Below the pieces are notes generated by a model, which saw nothing but the letters and a program-made list of their open reading frames with translations, searched no databases and had not been told where the DNA came from. This document shows, piece by piece, positions 20,101 through 28,435 of a stretch of 64,000 nucleotides of DNA. Position numbers and translations under genes: made by a program. How positions within the stretch are numbered: position 1 is the stretch's first letter; every line of letters begins with the position of its first letter. The stretch covers positions 1 to 64,000 of the forward strand of contig CAJOND010000002.1 in the NCBI GenBank assembly GCA_905236675.1, given 5' to 3'. This stretch comes from Candidatus Rifleibacteriota bacterium (GTDB taxonomy: Bacteria > Muiribacteriota > Ozemobacteria > Ozemobacterales > Ozemobacteraceae).

Positions 20101-21758
20101 TATTAATGTTAGGTCAGATATTCCAGGAAAAAGGCTGGATAGATGAAGCAATAGAAAAATACCAGGCTGCACATGAAGTAATAGATACTGAAGTTGAACC
20201 TGTCCTTCAATTAGGTATTATGTGCAGAGATAAAGGTGATGTTGAAAATGCTAAGATATGGTTCCAAAAAGTAATTGATTTAGATCCAGCTAGAACCGAA
20301 GCTACGGACTTTTTTGCAAATCTTTCTGAATCTGAAAGAAATGCAGAAATTAACGAAGCTTTCAATAATGCTGTTGAAGCTGAAAAAGCTGGAAATATCG
20401 ATACTGCTATCATGTATTATGATAGTATCATTGATATAGACAACCACAATCTTGAAGCAAGATATAAACTAGGCAGCCTATATGAATCATTAAGCAAATT
20501 TGATGAAGCTGCTTTCGAATATGAACAAGCATTAAATAATGACCCGAACGGTAAATACAAAGAACTTCCATTGAAATTAGGTAAATTGCATATTAGAAAG
20601 GGCAAGATAGTAGAAGCTGTTGAACTTATGAGACAGGCAAAAGTCTACTTCCCTGACAATATAGACATACGTATTGACTTTATCACTCAGTTGAAATTCA
20701 AACAACTCAATGGATTCTGTTCTAAGGAAGAACTTGAAGATACTAATACAGAAATAAGAAATTCAACAGCAAACTCTGCTAATTTCTGTGATTGGATGGA
20801 ATTAGGCTTATTCTTATCTAAAGGTTTGGACAAATCTATAGATGAAGAAACAGCAATATCTCAAGCTATTGAATGTTTTGAAAAAGTTCTGCAATTAGAC
20901 CAGGAAAATACCTATGCTATGATAGAATTAGCCAAAGTTTATCATAGAAAGCTTATGTTGCCTGAAGTTGAAAATATTTACAAAAAGGTTCTCGAACGAG
21001 ATCCAGATAATGTATATGTTCATTCAAAACTTGCTGATTTGTATCAATCCACTCAAAGGTATCAGGAATCTATATCTGAACTTCGCCAGCTTCTTGAATT
21101 AGATCCTAGCAACGGTGATTATTACATTAAGATTATTGATACAAGCAAAGAAATGCTTTCTAAAGCACAAGATAGAGAGCATCAGCTTAGTGTTATTCTT
21201 AGAGATTTTCAAACAAAAGTCGACACAGATCCGCAAGATCCAATGGCTCACTTTGCTTTGGGTTATGCATATCTTTCTCTTGGAACTGGTTTTACACCAA
21301 CAGAAGAAGAACAAGAAAAAGCTATCGATCAGTTCAAGATTGCAGACATGCTTGGAAAGAATACTCTGTTATGGCCATTATGGGGTCTTAAATTTGTTTA
21401 TAGCAAACAGTCAATAAGTGGTAAACACATGTATGACGAAGCTATAGCAATTTGTAGAAAAGCACTGAAAATTGATGAAAACAATGCTAGAGCCCACTAT
21501 GAACTTGGAGAAGCCTATAACGAAAATTACGATGTCAATATGAAAAATGAAGCTATGCAGGAATATAGAAAAGCGATACAGCTTAACCCCAATTACATTG
21601 AAGCTCATTTCAGATTGGCAAGTATATACAGAGTAAAGAATATGTTCGATCGTGCAAGCGAAGAATACAATAAGGTTATAGAACTTGATCCAAACGGACC
21701 TTTAGCAAAAGATGCTCAACGTTCTATCATACATATAGAACGCTCTAAAGGAGACTAA
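17151..21758 (+). CDS. Giant TPR protein 2, 1535 residues
   Basis: A second continuous TPR array, starting at residue 1 without the Cys-rich head of its neighbour. No signal peptide or membrane helix is seen. A non-TPR region (about residues 1195-1250) and an insert near 1365-1430 break the array. The latter resembles the WGLK insert of TPR protein 1, which points to shared ancestry. TTAGGAGACAGGTGA before the ATG supports the start, 32 bp after TPR protein 1. It ends the uppP-ftsK-TPR-TPR run. The function is unknown beyond multi-protein scaffolding. Confidence 0.85.
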   Translation: MINRWEILLEKGQAYLELQNYEKASAALQKALTEKPDHAPILKLLAECNIQSGKKKEAIEVLEKMVKLSPTDFDTMQMLGDLLIKEGKTEKGILILTRAAALKPKDKELQYNLGLMNLHNGKEKEAEKCFQAAIRIDSSYSPAIIEMARLRINSGEIDNAIQMFQRAVEIDSENAKLHIELAEAYELNGQYDDSMMEYKKAEYLNPDDSSIHFKLAKDLESKGKFEEALEKYQSIKEIDKDNIELYYRCAKIYQRLQMVEEAQKEFEEIAKLKPDWLEIRYELATLYGEQGQYEQQLKEYEAIAQYDTSSPEIMENLAASYAANGQLDKSIDFYKKTLEADPENYEILERIYEVVEAGGNPSLCLDNLVTLFEIRPDDAELALLIARTYRENSMVDEANSYYMKVLELNPNRTDIKGELRLIYRSKGMVNEEIDAINNLLELEPENKELLNDLQELQIKAGKDLDAINTLNRLCQIEPNVEFYLKIGTIYNKLGFITEAMAALQQALNIDPNDSRPHLMLADIYKSRGMNDEAIESYQIILNNNPDDLKANLALSDLYKALGKTQEQIEALKQSVSLGAKDSRLYFELGSLLLQDGSTEEGLQILAQAKELSDNSPEVRNKLIDIYLLNNCLQEALNELEELRQTEPENIEVYLKISRIYKSQQMYDEALEILAQARVVAPQNSEITIEIAKLYRDTGDYQQVIQLLLDARQSQPNTDEISTLISEAYAKSGDQEMAIMELTSIIKKNPNNHSAKVQLGKVYAISNMIDQATMTFKGVIADDPNNTDAHVELGKIFVSMGKSYNDDSMIEAGLTEIRTAIELDQNHVQAHFELGVAYYNMEKFDFALQEFVKVLDLEPLHVEAKEYHSKLVGIKTDEQANEGIKQARVYSERGMSKNAITEYENVIKLQPNNQLAWFELGTLQLSLENYNAAIEALQKSKEINPEDFDTYVTLAQAYLKINQPDEASIELQELLGICPDHYTGLLMLGQIFQEKGWIDEAIEKYQAAHEVIDTEVEPVLQLGIMCRDKGDVENAKIWFQKVIDLDPARTEATDFFANLSESERNAEINEAFNNAVEAEKAGNIDTAIMYYDSIIDIDNHNLEARYKLGSLYESLSKFDEAAFEYEQALNNDPNGKYKELPLKLGKLHIRKGKIVEAVELMRQAKVYFPDNIDIRIDFITQLKFKQLNGFCSKEELEDTNTEIRNSTANSANFCDWMELGLFLSKGLDKSIDEETAISQAIECFEKVLQLDQENTYAMIELAKVYHRKLMLPEVENIYKKVLERDPDNVYVHSKLADLYQSTQRYQESISELRQLLELDPSNGDYYIKIIDTSKEMLSKAQDREHQLSVILRDFQTKVDTDPQDPMAHFALGYAYLSLGTGFTPTEEEQEKAIDQFKIADMLGKNTLLWPLWGLKFVYSKQSISGKHMYDEAIAICRKALKIDENNARAHYELGEAYNENYDVNMKNEAMQEYRKAIQLNPNYIEAHFRLASIYRVKNMFDRASEEYNKVIELDPNGPLAKDAQRSIIHIERSKGD

Positions 21759-21821
21759 TATATAATTAGGAATTAGGAGTGAGGAAAGAGGAATTAAAGC
21801 CAGAAAAAGCTTGTTATTAAT

Positions 21822-21957
21822 AACCTCATCCTCAGAAGGCTTGGCATTACATAAAAAGCTCCCCTTTTAAGGGGAGATGTTGAGCAAAGTGAAACATAAG
21901 GCACAGGAGGTGCCTATGCAAGCGAGCTAAAAGATGTCAGCGAGTCGAAAAGAGGTT
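21822..21957. repeat. Composite palindromic dispersed-repeat element
   Basis: About 136 bp bounded by AACCTC and GAGGTT. It holds the hairpins CTCCCC-TTTTAA-GGGGAG (21859-21876) and GGCAC-AGGAG-GTGCC (21900-21914). The layout recalls REP or MITE-like intergenic repeats common in bacteria. The downstream TTTTTAT could also let it terminate the TPR operon. No ORF is present. Confidence 0.5.
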
Positions 21958-21990
21958 TTTATATAAATCATATATAAATAATTAAAAGCC

Positions 21991-23286
21991 ATGAAATTTC
22001 ATATAATATCGTTAGGTTGTTCAAAAAATACTTCAGATTCTGAACATTTAGCGAATCAATTTACAGCAACTGGCTGGGAATGGGTTGATAAACCAGAAAA
22101 ATCTGACTTAATTCTTATAAATACCTGTGGTTTCATCAACGATGCTAAAGAAGAATCATTACGAAACATTATGGAAGCTATTTCCATAAAAAAGAAAAAT
22201 CCAAGCATAAAACTAGTAGTTTTTGGTTGCTTAATAAAGAGATACCACAAAGAAATACAGGAACAGATTCCTGAAATAGATTATCTATTTGATTTTCTTA
22301 CCCCAAAAGAAGTTTCAAAGTTATGTAAATTAGCGGGTAAAAGCTATAAAGAACCTGATTATTCCAAGAGTAACAGATTTTTTAATCCAAAACATATAGG
22401 AATATTAAAAATAGGTGAAGGCTGCAATAATAGATGCGCATATTGTGCAATACCCTATATAAGAGGATCTTATTATTCTTTTAAAGAAGAAGATATATTA
22501 CAAGATTGTGAAAATCTTGTAAAAACCGGAGCAAAAGAAATATCTGTTGTAGCTCAGGATATTACGAGATATGGCACTGATAAAGGTGGAGTTTGCCAAC
22601 TTCCTTTATTGCTTAAAAATATATCTAGAATAAAAGGTGTTGAATGGATTAGACTTCATTATATGCATCCTAGAGGTCTAACAACAAAACTTATCGATGA
22701 GATTTTTACAATAAATAAAGTCCTCCCCTATTTCGATATTCCTTTTCAACATATTTCTGCAAAGCTTATAAAGTCTATGAATCGTCATACAACACCAGAG
22801 CACATGATAAGTCTGATTAAGCATATTCGTTCAAATTACCCGAAAGGAATTATCAGAACAACCTTTATCGTAGGTTTTCCTGGTGAACAAAAACGTGATT
22901 TTGACAAACTAATAGATTTTATAGAAGAATATCCATTAGACAGAATAGGTGCTTTTATGTATTCACCTGAAGAAAACACTGCTGCTTTTTCTATGACACC
23001 TAAAGTCAGAGAATCTACCAAACAAGCACGGTTAGATCAGTTGATGACTCTTCAGCAACTTATAATTGAAGAAAGAAATAAAAAACTTATTGGGAATAAA
23101 ATTGATGTTATAATTGATGAAATATCAAAAAATGGAGAAGCTATTGGCAGAACCATTTATGATGCCTACGAAGTAGATAACATTACTACAATAAAAAATG
23201 CAAAGGGATTTAAGCCAGGCGACATAGTTAAAGTTAAAATAACGGATGCTGATGCCTACGACTTTAAAGCAGAAATACAGAAATGA
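21991..23286 (+). CDS. rimO: Ribosomal protein uS12 methylthiotransferase RimO
   Basis: Radical-SAM enzyme that adds a methylthio group to the conserved Asp of ribosomal protein S12. It is 431 residues. The N-terminal UPF0004 domain has three Cys (SLGC, NTCGF, FGC) for the auxiliary [4Fe-4S] cluster. The radical-SAM motif GCNNRCAYC places Cys145, Cys149 and Cys152 on the catalytic cluster. The C-terminus is a TRAM domain. HYMHPRG and GFPGE favour RimO over MiaB. The stop overlaps pgsA by four bases. Confidence 0.93.
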   Translation: MKFHIISLGCSKNTSDSEHLANQFTATGWEWVDKPEKSDLILINTCGFINDAKEESLRNIMEAISIKKKNPSIKLVVFGCLIKRYHKEIQEQIPEIDYLFDFLTPKEVSKLCKLAGKSYKEPDYSKSNRFFNPKHIGILKIGEGCNNRCAYCAIPYIRGSYYSFKEEDILQDCENLVKTGAKEISVVAQDITRYGTDKGGVCQLPLLLKNISRIKGVEWIRLHYMHPRGLTTKLIDEIFTINKVLPYFDIPFQHISAKLIKSMNRHTTPEHMISLIKHIRSNYPKGIIRTTFIVGFPGEQKRDFDKLIDFIEEYPLDRIGAFMYSPEENTAAFSMTPKVRESTKQARLDQLMTLQQLIIEERNKKLIGNKIDVIIDEISKNGEAIGRTIYDAYEVDNITTIKNAKGFKPGDIVKVKITDADAYDFKAEIQK

Positions 23287-23894
23287 ATCTAGCAACTAAA
23301 TTGACCATAGCGAGAGTAATCGCAATACCCATATTTATGATTGCTTTTCTGTGGAAAGCTCCTAATGAATCTTTAATAACTGATTGGGGCAAAATCATAG
23401 CAACACTAGTTTTTATAATTGCCGCTATTACTGATTATTATGATGGTTATCTTGCCAGGCGCTATAATATGGTTACAACTTTTGGTAAATTTATTGATCC
23501 AATTGCGGACAAATTATTAGTGTCTGCTGCGCTTGTTATAATGGTTGCTTATCAGCCAATAACCTATACTTCCGCATGGATTGCAGTTATTATTATTGCA
23601 AGGGAATTTGCTGTTACAGGTCTAAGACTAATATGTGCAGAACAAGGAATTGTAATTGCTGCTTCCAAAGCAGGTAAATTCAAAACTGTTACTCAACTAA
23701 CAGCTATTATTACTACTTTATGCTTTATTTCTATACGAATAGTTCTTGAAACACAAAATCTAACAGATTATCTTACTCCATTTAAAGCTTATTACGGCTA
23801 TGTAATATATGCTCTTATGACTATTGCCGCAATAGCAACAATTTATTCAGGTTATGATTACTTCATTAAAAACAAATCCTTCCTGGAAAAATAG
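23283..23894 (+). CDS. pgsA: CDP-diacylglycerol-glycerol-3-phosphate 3-phosphatidyltransferase
   Basis: Inner-membrane enzyme that makes phosphatidylglycerol phosphate. It is 203 residues, with the CDP-alcohol phosphatidyltransferase motif DGYLARR...GKFIDPIAD, which has all the metal-binding Asp residues. Five to six membrane helices are visible. It starts inside the rimO stop (ATGA) and overlaps pgpA by 41 bp, so the next enzyme of the same pathway is translated directly after it. Confidence 0.93.
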   Translation: MNLATKLTIARVIAIPIFMIAFLWKAPNESLITDWGKIIATLVFIIAAITDYYDGYLARRYNMVTTFGKFIDPIADKLLVSAALVIMVAYQPITYTSAWIAVIIIAREFAVTGLRLICAEQGIVIAASKAGKFKTVTQLTAIITTLCFISIRIVLETQNLTDYLTPFKAYYGYVIYALMTIAAIATIYSGYDYFIKNKSFLEK

Positions 23895-24357
23895 ACCAGA
23901 AGCTAAAAGACTAATCAGACTTCTAGGATCTTGCTGTTATCTTGGATATATAAAAAAATATCCAGGAACTTTTGGCAGTCTTCCTGGAATAGTATTCTTT
24001 CTAATAACTAAAAATTTAAACTTTTGGCTGCAAGGTTCTATATTAATTCTCTTCATTTTGTTTGCTATATTTATTTCTGAAGCCATGGAAGATATAGAAG
24101 AAACAAGAGATCCTATAGAAATAGTTATTGATGAAGCTGCAGGAATGTGGGTTGCTTTATTTGGTCTTTGGGATATTAACCTAACTCTTATAATATTAGC
24201 ATTTTTATTATTTAGACTATTAGATTTCTTTAAACCTTTCCCCATCTCTATTTTTCAAACTTTTAGAGGTGGAAAAGGAATCGTTGCTGATGATGTAGCT
24301 GTCGGTATGGTAACAAATTTAATAATTCGTTTCTTACTAATTAAAAGTTTTTTTTAA
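23854..24357 (+). CDS. pgpA: Phosphatidylglycerophosphatase A
   Basis: Membrane phosphatase that converts phosphatidylglycerol phosphate, the PgsA product, into phosphatidylglycerol. It is 167 residues. Family motifs seen: KYPGTFGSLPG, the Asp/Glu-rich IVIDEAAGMW, RLLDFFKPFP and GIVADDVAVG. The start overlaps the pgsA end by 41 bp; no later Met fits the family's N-terminus, so I keep it. Finding pgsA and pgpA together makes a compact two-step unit. Confidence 0.92.
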   Translation: MITSLKTNPSWKNRPEAKRLIRLLGSCCYLGYIKKYPGTFGSLPGIVFFLITKNLNFWLQGSILILFILFAIFISEAMEDIEETRDPIEIVIDEAAGMWVALFGLWDINLTLIILAFLLFRLLDFFKPFPISIFQTFRGGKGIVADDVAVGMVTNLIIRFLLIKSFF

Positions 24358-24452
24358 ATGCCATTTTTTTACATTAATACTTGATTGTGCACGGTATACA
24401 CCAAACAAAAAAGTTATTTAATTCACAAAGTTAAAAAAAAATAAATTTACTA

Positions 24453-24482
24453 TTGCAAAGAAATAATTACCTGTACTATACT
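24453..24482 (+). promoter_or_regulatory. Candidate sigma70-type promoter of the flhA operon
   Basis: TTGCAA (24453-24458), an 18-bp spacer, TATACT (24477-24482), about 92 bp before flhA. No sigma28-like motif is seen in this gap. Confidence 0.4.
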
Positions 24483-24573
24483 AAAACCTGTGCATAATAT
24501 TATGGCAAAATGCGTTATAAAAACCGCATAAATAGCCAATTTTAATCCAACAGGTAAGGAATTAATATTTTAA

Positions 24574-26679
24574 ATGGCAACAGCAACAAGTGGTAGTGCA
24601 ATTAGAAGTGCCGTGCCCCTTTCTATGCTTTTTAAGAATCAAGATATCATCTTTGCCTTTGGTGTAGTAACCATAGTATTAGCTCTTATTATTCCCCTAC
24701 CCTCTTTCTTATTAGATGTGTTATTGACATTAAATATTGCAATTTCATTAACTATATTATTAGTTGCAATTTTTAATCATGATGCACTACAATTTTCTGT
24801 ATTTCCAAGTATATTGCTTGTTACAACTCTTTTTAGACTTGCATTAAATGTCAGCACTACTCGTATTATATTATCAGGACAAGGCCAAACAATGCATCTT
24901 ATCAGATCTTTTGGTAATTTCGTTGTTGGTGGCAACTATGTTGTTGGTTTTGTTGTATTTTTAATACTAGTCTTAATACAATTCCTTGTTATTACAAAAG
25001 GTGCAGAACGTGTAGCTGAAGTCCAGGCAAGATTTACTCTAGACGCTATGCCTATTAAAGGTATGGCAATTGATGCCGACTTAAACGCTGGTGCAATAGA
25101 TCAGGATGAAGCTACAAGAAGACGATTAAACCTTTCCAGAGAAGCTGATTTTTTCGGTGCAATGGATGGTGCTAGTAAATTCGTTAAAAATGACTCTATA
25201 GCCGGCATAATAATTACTGTTATTAATTTAATAGGTGGGATATTAATAGGAATTATTTCTCGTAATGAATCCGCTGCCGATGCACTAGCTGCTTATGCAC
25301 TATATACAGTAGGTGATGGTCTTTGTTCTCAAATACCTAGTTTGCTTATATCTACTGCAACTGGTATTGTAGTAACACGTTCCAGATCTGATTCTAGTAT
25401 GGGCGAAGAAGTAACTACACAGTTGTTCTCTAAAACAAAAATACTTGGTATTACTTCTGGTTCTCTACTATTTCTAGCTTTAATTCCAGGTTTACCTAAG
25501 CCAAGTTTCATACTCTTAGCCATAATATTCGGAGTTTTAGCTTACATAAATAAGAAAAGTGATGATGAAGCTGAATTAAAACAACAAGAAACCAAAGAAG
25601 CAGAAAAGAAAGCAGAAGCTGCTAATAATGGTCCGGAAGATGTTTCTTCTCTTCTTACTGTAGATCAACTTGAATTAGAAATTGGTTATAATTTAATTCC
25701 TCTTTGCGACACTAACCAAGGTGGCGATTTATTAAACAGAATTGCACTTATCAGACGCCAGATTGCCATGGATTTAGGTCTTATTGTTCCTGCAATCAGA
25801 ATTAGAGATAACATTCAATTAAATCAAAATGAATATGTATTTAAAATAAAAGGCAGTGAATATGCCTCTTATGAAATAATGCCAGACAATTATTTAGCAA
25901 TGATAACAGAACCAGTTGCAAATAAAATAAATGGAATCGAAGTTCAAGAACCAGCCTTTGGTATGCCTGCAATTTGGATACCTGCTTCAATGAGAGACAA
26001 AGCTGAAATGTCAGGGTATACGGTTGTTGATCCGTGCACTGTAATAGCTACACATCTTACCGAAATCATACGTAAAAATGCTGACGAAATCCTTGGTCGC
26101 CAAGAAGTTCAACAGTTACTTGACAGTATTAAAAAGACCAATCCGTTGCTTCATGATGAAGTTATTCCTAATATAATAAGTCAATCCGTTTTACTTAAAA
26201 TTCTACAGAATTTGCTTAGAGAAGGCGTTACTATAAAATATATTGGAAGTATATTAGAAGCTTTAGCTGATTGCAGAGGTATAAACGACCTTGACACTCT
26301 AACAGAAGTTGCTAGACAAGGACTTTCTAGACATATAGTCAAACCTTTACTCGGCTCGGACGGAGTATTGCGTGTTCTTTCTCTAGAACCTCAGCTTGAA
26401 CAAAGCCTGGCTAATGCACTTCAAAAAGTTGATGGACAAGTTACACTTGCTATCGATCCAAATTCAGCATCAAAACTGCTTGAAAGAATAAGACTTAAAA
26501 TTGAAGAAGTAATAAACGAAGGCTTTACGCCAATAATTCTTTGTAATTCTGCACTTCGACTTAGCATTAAGCGATTAACAGAACGAATGGCTCCAAAACT
26601 TAATGTTCTAGCTTATAATGAAATTCCAAATTCTATTAAGTTAGAATCAATAGGTTTAATATCTTTAAAGGGGAAATAA
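24574..26679 (+). CDS. flhA: Flagellar export gate protein FlhA
   Basis: Core of the flagellar type III export apparatus. It is 701 residues: eight membrane helices in about residues 25-320, then the cytoplasmic ring domain (about 360-701). The FHIPEP signature is present as ARFTLDAMPIKGMAIDADLN, with the functionally important Asp. It heads an operon with an FlhG-like gene, flhG and flhF at spacings of 3, 1 and -4 bp. Confidence 0.96.
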   Translation: MATATSGSAIRSAVPLSMLFKNQDIIFAFGVVTIVLALIIPLPSFLLDVLLTLNIAISLTILLVAIFNHDALQFSVFPSILLVTTLFRLALNVSTTRIILSGQGQTMHLIRSFGNFVVGGNYVVGFVVFLILVLIQFLVITKGAERVAEVQARFTLDAMPIKGMAIDADLNAGAIDQDEATRRRLNLSREADFFGAMDGASKFVKNDSIAGIIITVINLIGGILIGIISRNESAADALAAYALYTVGDGLCSQIPSLLISTATGIVVTRSRSDSSMGEEVTTQLFSKTKILGITSGSLLFLALIPGLPKPSFILLAIIFGVLAYINKKSDDEAELKQQETKEAEKKAEAANNGPEDVSSLLTVDQLELEIGYNLIPLCDTNQGGDLLNRIALIRRQIAMDLGLIVPAIRIRDNIQLNQNEYVFKIKGSEYASYEIMPDNYLAMITEPVANKINGIEVQEPAFGMPAIWIPASMRDKAEMSGYTVVDPCTVIATHLTEIIRKNADEILGRQEVQQLLDSIKKTNPLLHDEVIPNIISQSVLLKILQNLLREGVTIKYIGSILEALADCRGINDLDTLTEVARQGLSRHIVKPLLGSDGVLRVLSLEPQLEQSLANALQKVDGQVTLAIDPNSASKLLERIRLKIEEVINEGFTPIILCNSALRLSIKRLTERMAPKLNVLAYNEIPNSIKLESIGLISLKGK

Positions 26680-26682
26680 TAA

Positions 26683-27486
26683 ATGAAAGATCAAGCAACC
26701 TCTTTAAGAGCATTAAAAGCTAATTTTGATAGAATGGTTATAAAACCTAAAATCGAAACAGCTGATGATTTCTTGGAAAAAATGAAAGGAGTTTCACCTT
26801 TAAAAGCTTATATACTGGTTTATCCTGACTATTTAAAGACCGAATTTCCTGAAATAGACGACTGGTTGTCTAAAATAGACAATACTTCTCAAACCTATCT
26901 TTGGGACCAGGCAGGATTAATTAGTAATAAGATACTTACTTCAAAACCTTCTGAATCTTTGTCTTTTCATGTATTATCAAAGCAGATGGCTATGCTGGAC
27001 ATGATAAGCAAAAATGATTCAGAACGTTATGAATTTTTAAGAAATTTATCAAACACTCTTGACAAACAAACAAAAATATGGGTTACCGTAAAAGCGAGTG
27101 AAATTTCATATTATACTTATTTATTCAATGCCTCAAATCTTCTTTACATCATGCTTCCAGACATTGAAGACAGTATTTTAAAGGGTTATGAAATTGTTAA
27201 AACAATTTATAATTTGAAAATAGCAACGCCTATTCATCTTTTGGAATTTTCTTCAAAACCCTTTTTATCAGAAGATTTCCTGTGCAATAGAATAAAAAAT
27301 GTTGCAAAAAAATTTTTAGGTATTGACCTTTATAATGGAGGAGTGGTACTCTCTAACTGTAGATACATCCCCCCAGTTAATGAAGGCAATCTAAACAGTA
27401 TAAAAAATCAAACAGGCTCGTCCTGTTGTGATTTTATGTACTCTTTCAGTGAAAATATCATTAACTTACCATTAGGAACATATTAA
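26683..27486 (+). CDS. FlhG-like protein: DQAxxLR motif on a degenerate MinD-like domain
   Basis: The first residues MKDQATSLRAL contain DQAxxLR, the short N-terminal helix by which FlhG proteins stimulate the FlhF GTPase. The rest (267 residues) lacks any P-loop. Residues from about 100 align by eye with the second half of the next gene's MinD-like ATPase: ASNLLYIMLPDIEDSILKGY matches ADQVIVISTTEPTSLVDAFG, and RIKNVAKKFLG matches RLSNVAKEYLN. The DTG Walker-B-like region reads TVKAS. I infer a pseudo-ATPase paralogue of FlhG. It sits 3 bp after flhA and 1 bp before flhG. The motif is seen directly; the fold is inference. Confidence 0.65.
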   Translation: MKDQATSLRALKANFDRMVIKPKIETADDFLEKMKGVSPLKAYILVYPDYLKTEFPEIDDWLSKIDNTSQTYLWDQAGLISNKILTSKPSESLSFHVLSKQMAMLDMISKNDSERYEFLRNLSNTLDKQTKIWVTVKASEISYYTYLFNASNLLYIMLPDIEDSILKGYEIVKTIYNLKIATPIHLLEFSSKPFLSEDFLCNRIKNVAKKFLGIDLYNGGVVLSNCRYIPPVNEGNLNSIKNQTGSSCCDFMYSFSENIINLPLGTY

Positions 27487-27487
27487 A

Positions 27488-28435
27488 ATGACCGAACCAG
27501 TAATGAAATCTATTGAAGCCATTATAGCTGAAACCAAACAGGAAATTCAGCCATATGTTTTCAAAAGACTTGAAGCAAGAACTCCAAGAAAAGCAGGAGA
27601 AAAAATTGCTCGAACTATTACTGTAACATCAGGAAAAGGCGGCGTTGGGAAAACAAGCTTAGTAGCTAATTTAGCAATTTGCCTTGCTCAAGCTGGTCAA
27701 AGAGTTATTATCCTTGATGCAGACCTTGGTTTAGCTAATATAGATGTTGTATTTGGCATCAGACCTCGCTATAATCTCATGGATGTTATTAATGGCGACA
27801 TGGATATAGACAAAATAATGGTATCTGGTCCTTATGGTATACAAATAATAGCTGGTGGTTCTGGCGTTATGGAATTAGCTGATTTAGAAAATGATAAAGC
27901 AGAACGCCTTTTTAAACAGCTACATTTTTTAGAAGATAAAACAGATTTCTTATTAATTGATACAGGCGCAGGCATCAGCAAAAGTGTCATATCTTTTTGT
28001 CAAGCTGCAGATCAAGTAATTGTTATTAGCACTACGGAGCCAACTTCTTTAGTAGATGCTTTTGGAATAATAAAAGTTTTAAGCAATAAAAGACCTGATT
28101 CTTACGTATATGCTTTAGTCAATAAAGTTGAAAATAATAAAGAAGGAGAACAAATCTTTAGAAGACTATCCAACGTAGCTAAGGAATATTTAAATAATTT
28201 TGAGGTGCATTACTTAGGCTGTCTAAAACAAGACCGCAATATGCACATAGCGGTAAGGCAACAAACGCCGCTGATGATGTTTTCACCAATGTCAACGGCG
28301 GCAGTAGAAATAAGAAAAATTGTTTCAGAGTCGTTTTACGAGTTACCAGAACAATTACAAAATAAAGATAGTAATAACGAAGGTTTTTTCAAAAGGCTAG
28401 CAAAAATATTTAAAGGAGGAAAAAATAACGAATGA
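27488..28435 (+). CDS. flhG: FlhG/MinD-type ATPase controlling flagellar number
   Basis: P-loop ATPase of the MinD/ParA class; in flagellar operons it limits the number and position of flagella with FlhF. It is 315 residues. The deviant Walker A SGKGGVGKTS is near residues 48-57, the Asp-rich ILDADLGLANID follows, and LLIDTGAG is the Walker B region. The 45-residue N-terminus lacks the DQAxxLR motif typical of FlhG; the gene just upstream has it. Its stop overlaps the flhF start. ParA or MinD are alternatives, but context favours FlhG. Confidence 0.88.
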   Translation: MTEPVMKSIEAIIAETKQEIQPYVFKRLEARTPRKAGEKIARTITVTSGKGGVGKTSLVANLAICLAQAGQRVIILDADLGLANIDVVFGIRPRYNLMDVINGDMDIDKIMVSGPYGIQIIAGGSGVMELADLENDKAERLFKQLHFLEDKTDFLLIDTGAGISKSVISFCQAADQVIVISTTEPTSLVDAFGIIKVLSNKRPDSYVYALVNKVENNKEGEQIFRRLSNVAKEYLNNFEVHYLGCLKQDRNMHIAVRQQTPLMMFSPMSTAAVEIRKIVSESFYELPEQLQNKDSNNEGFFKRLAKIFKGGKNNE

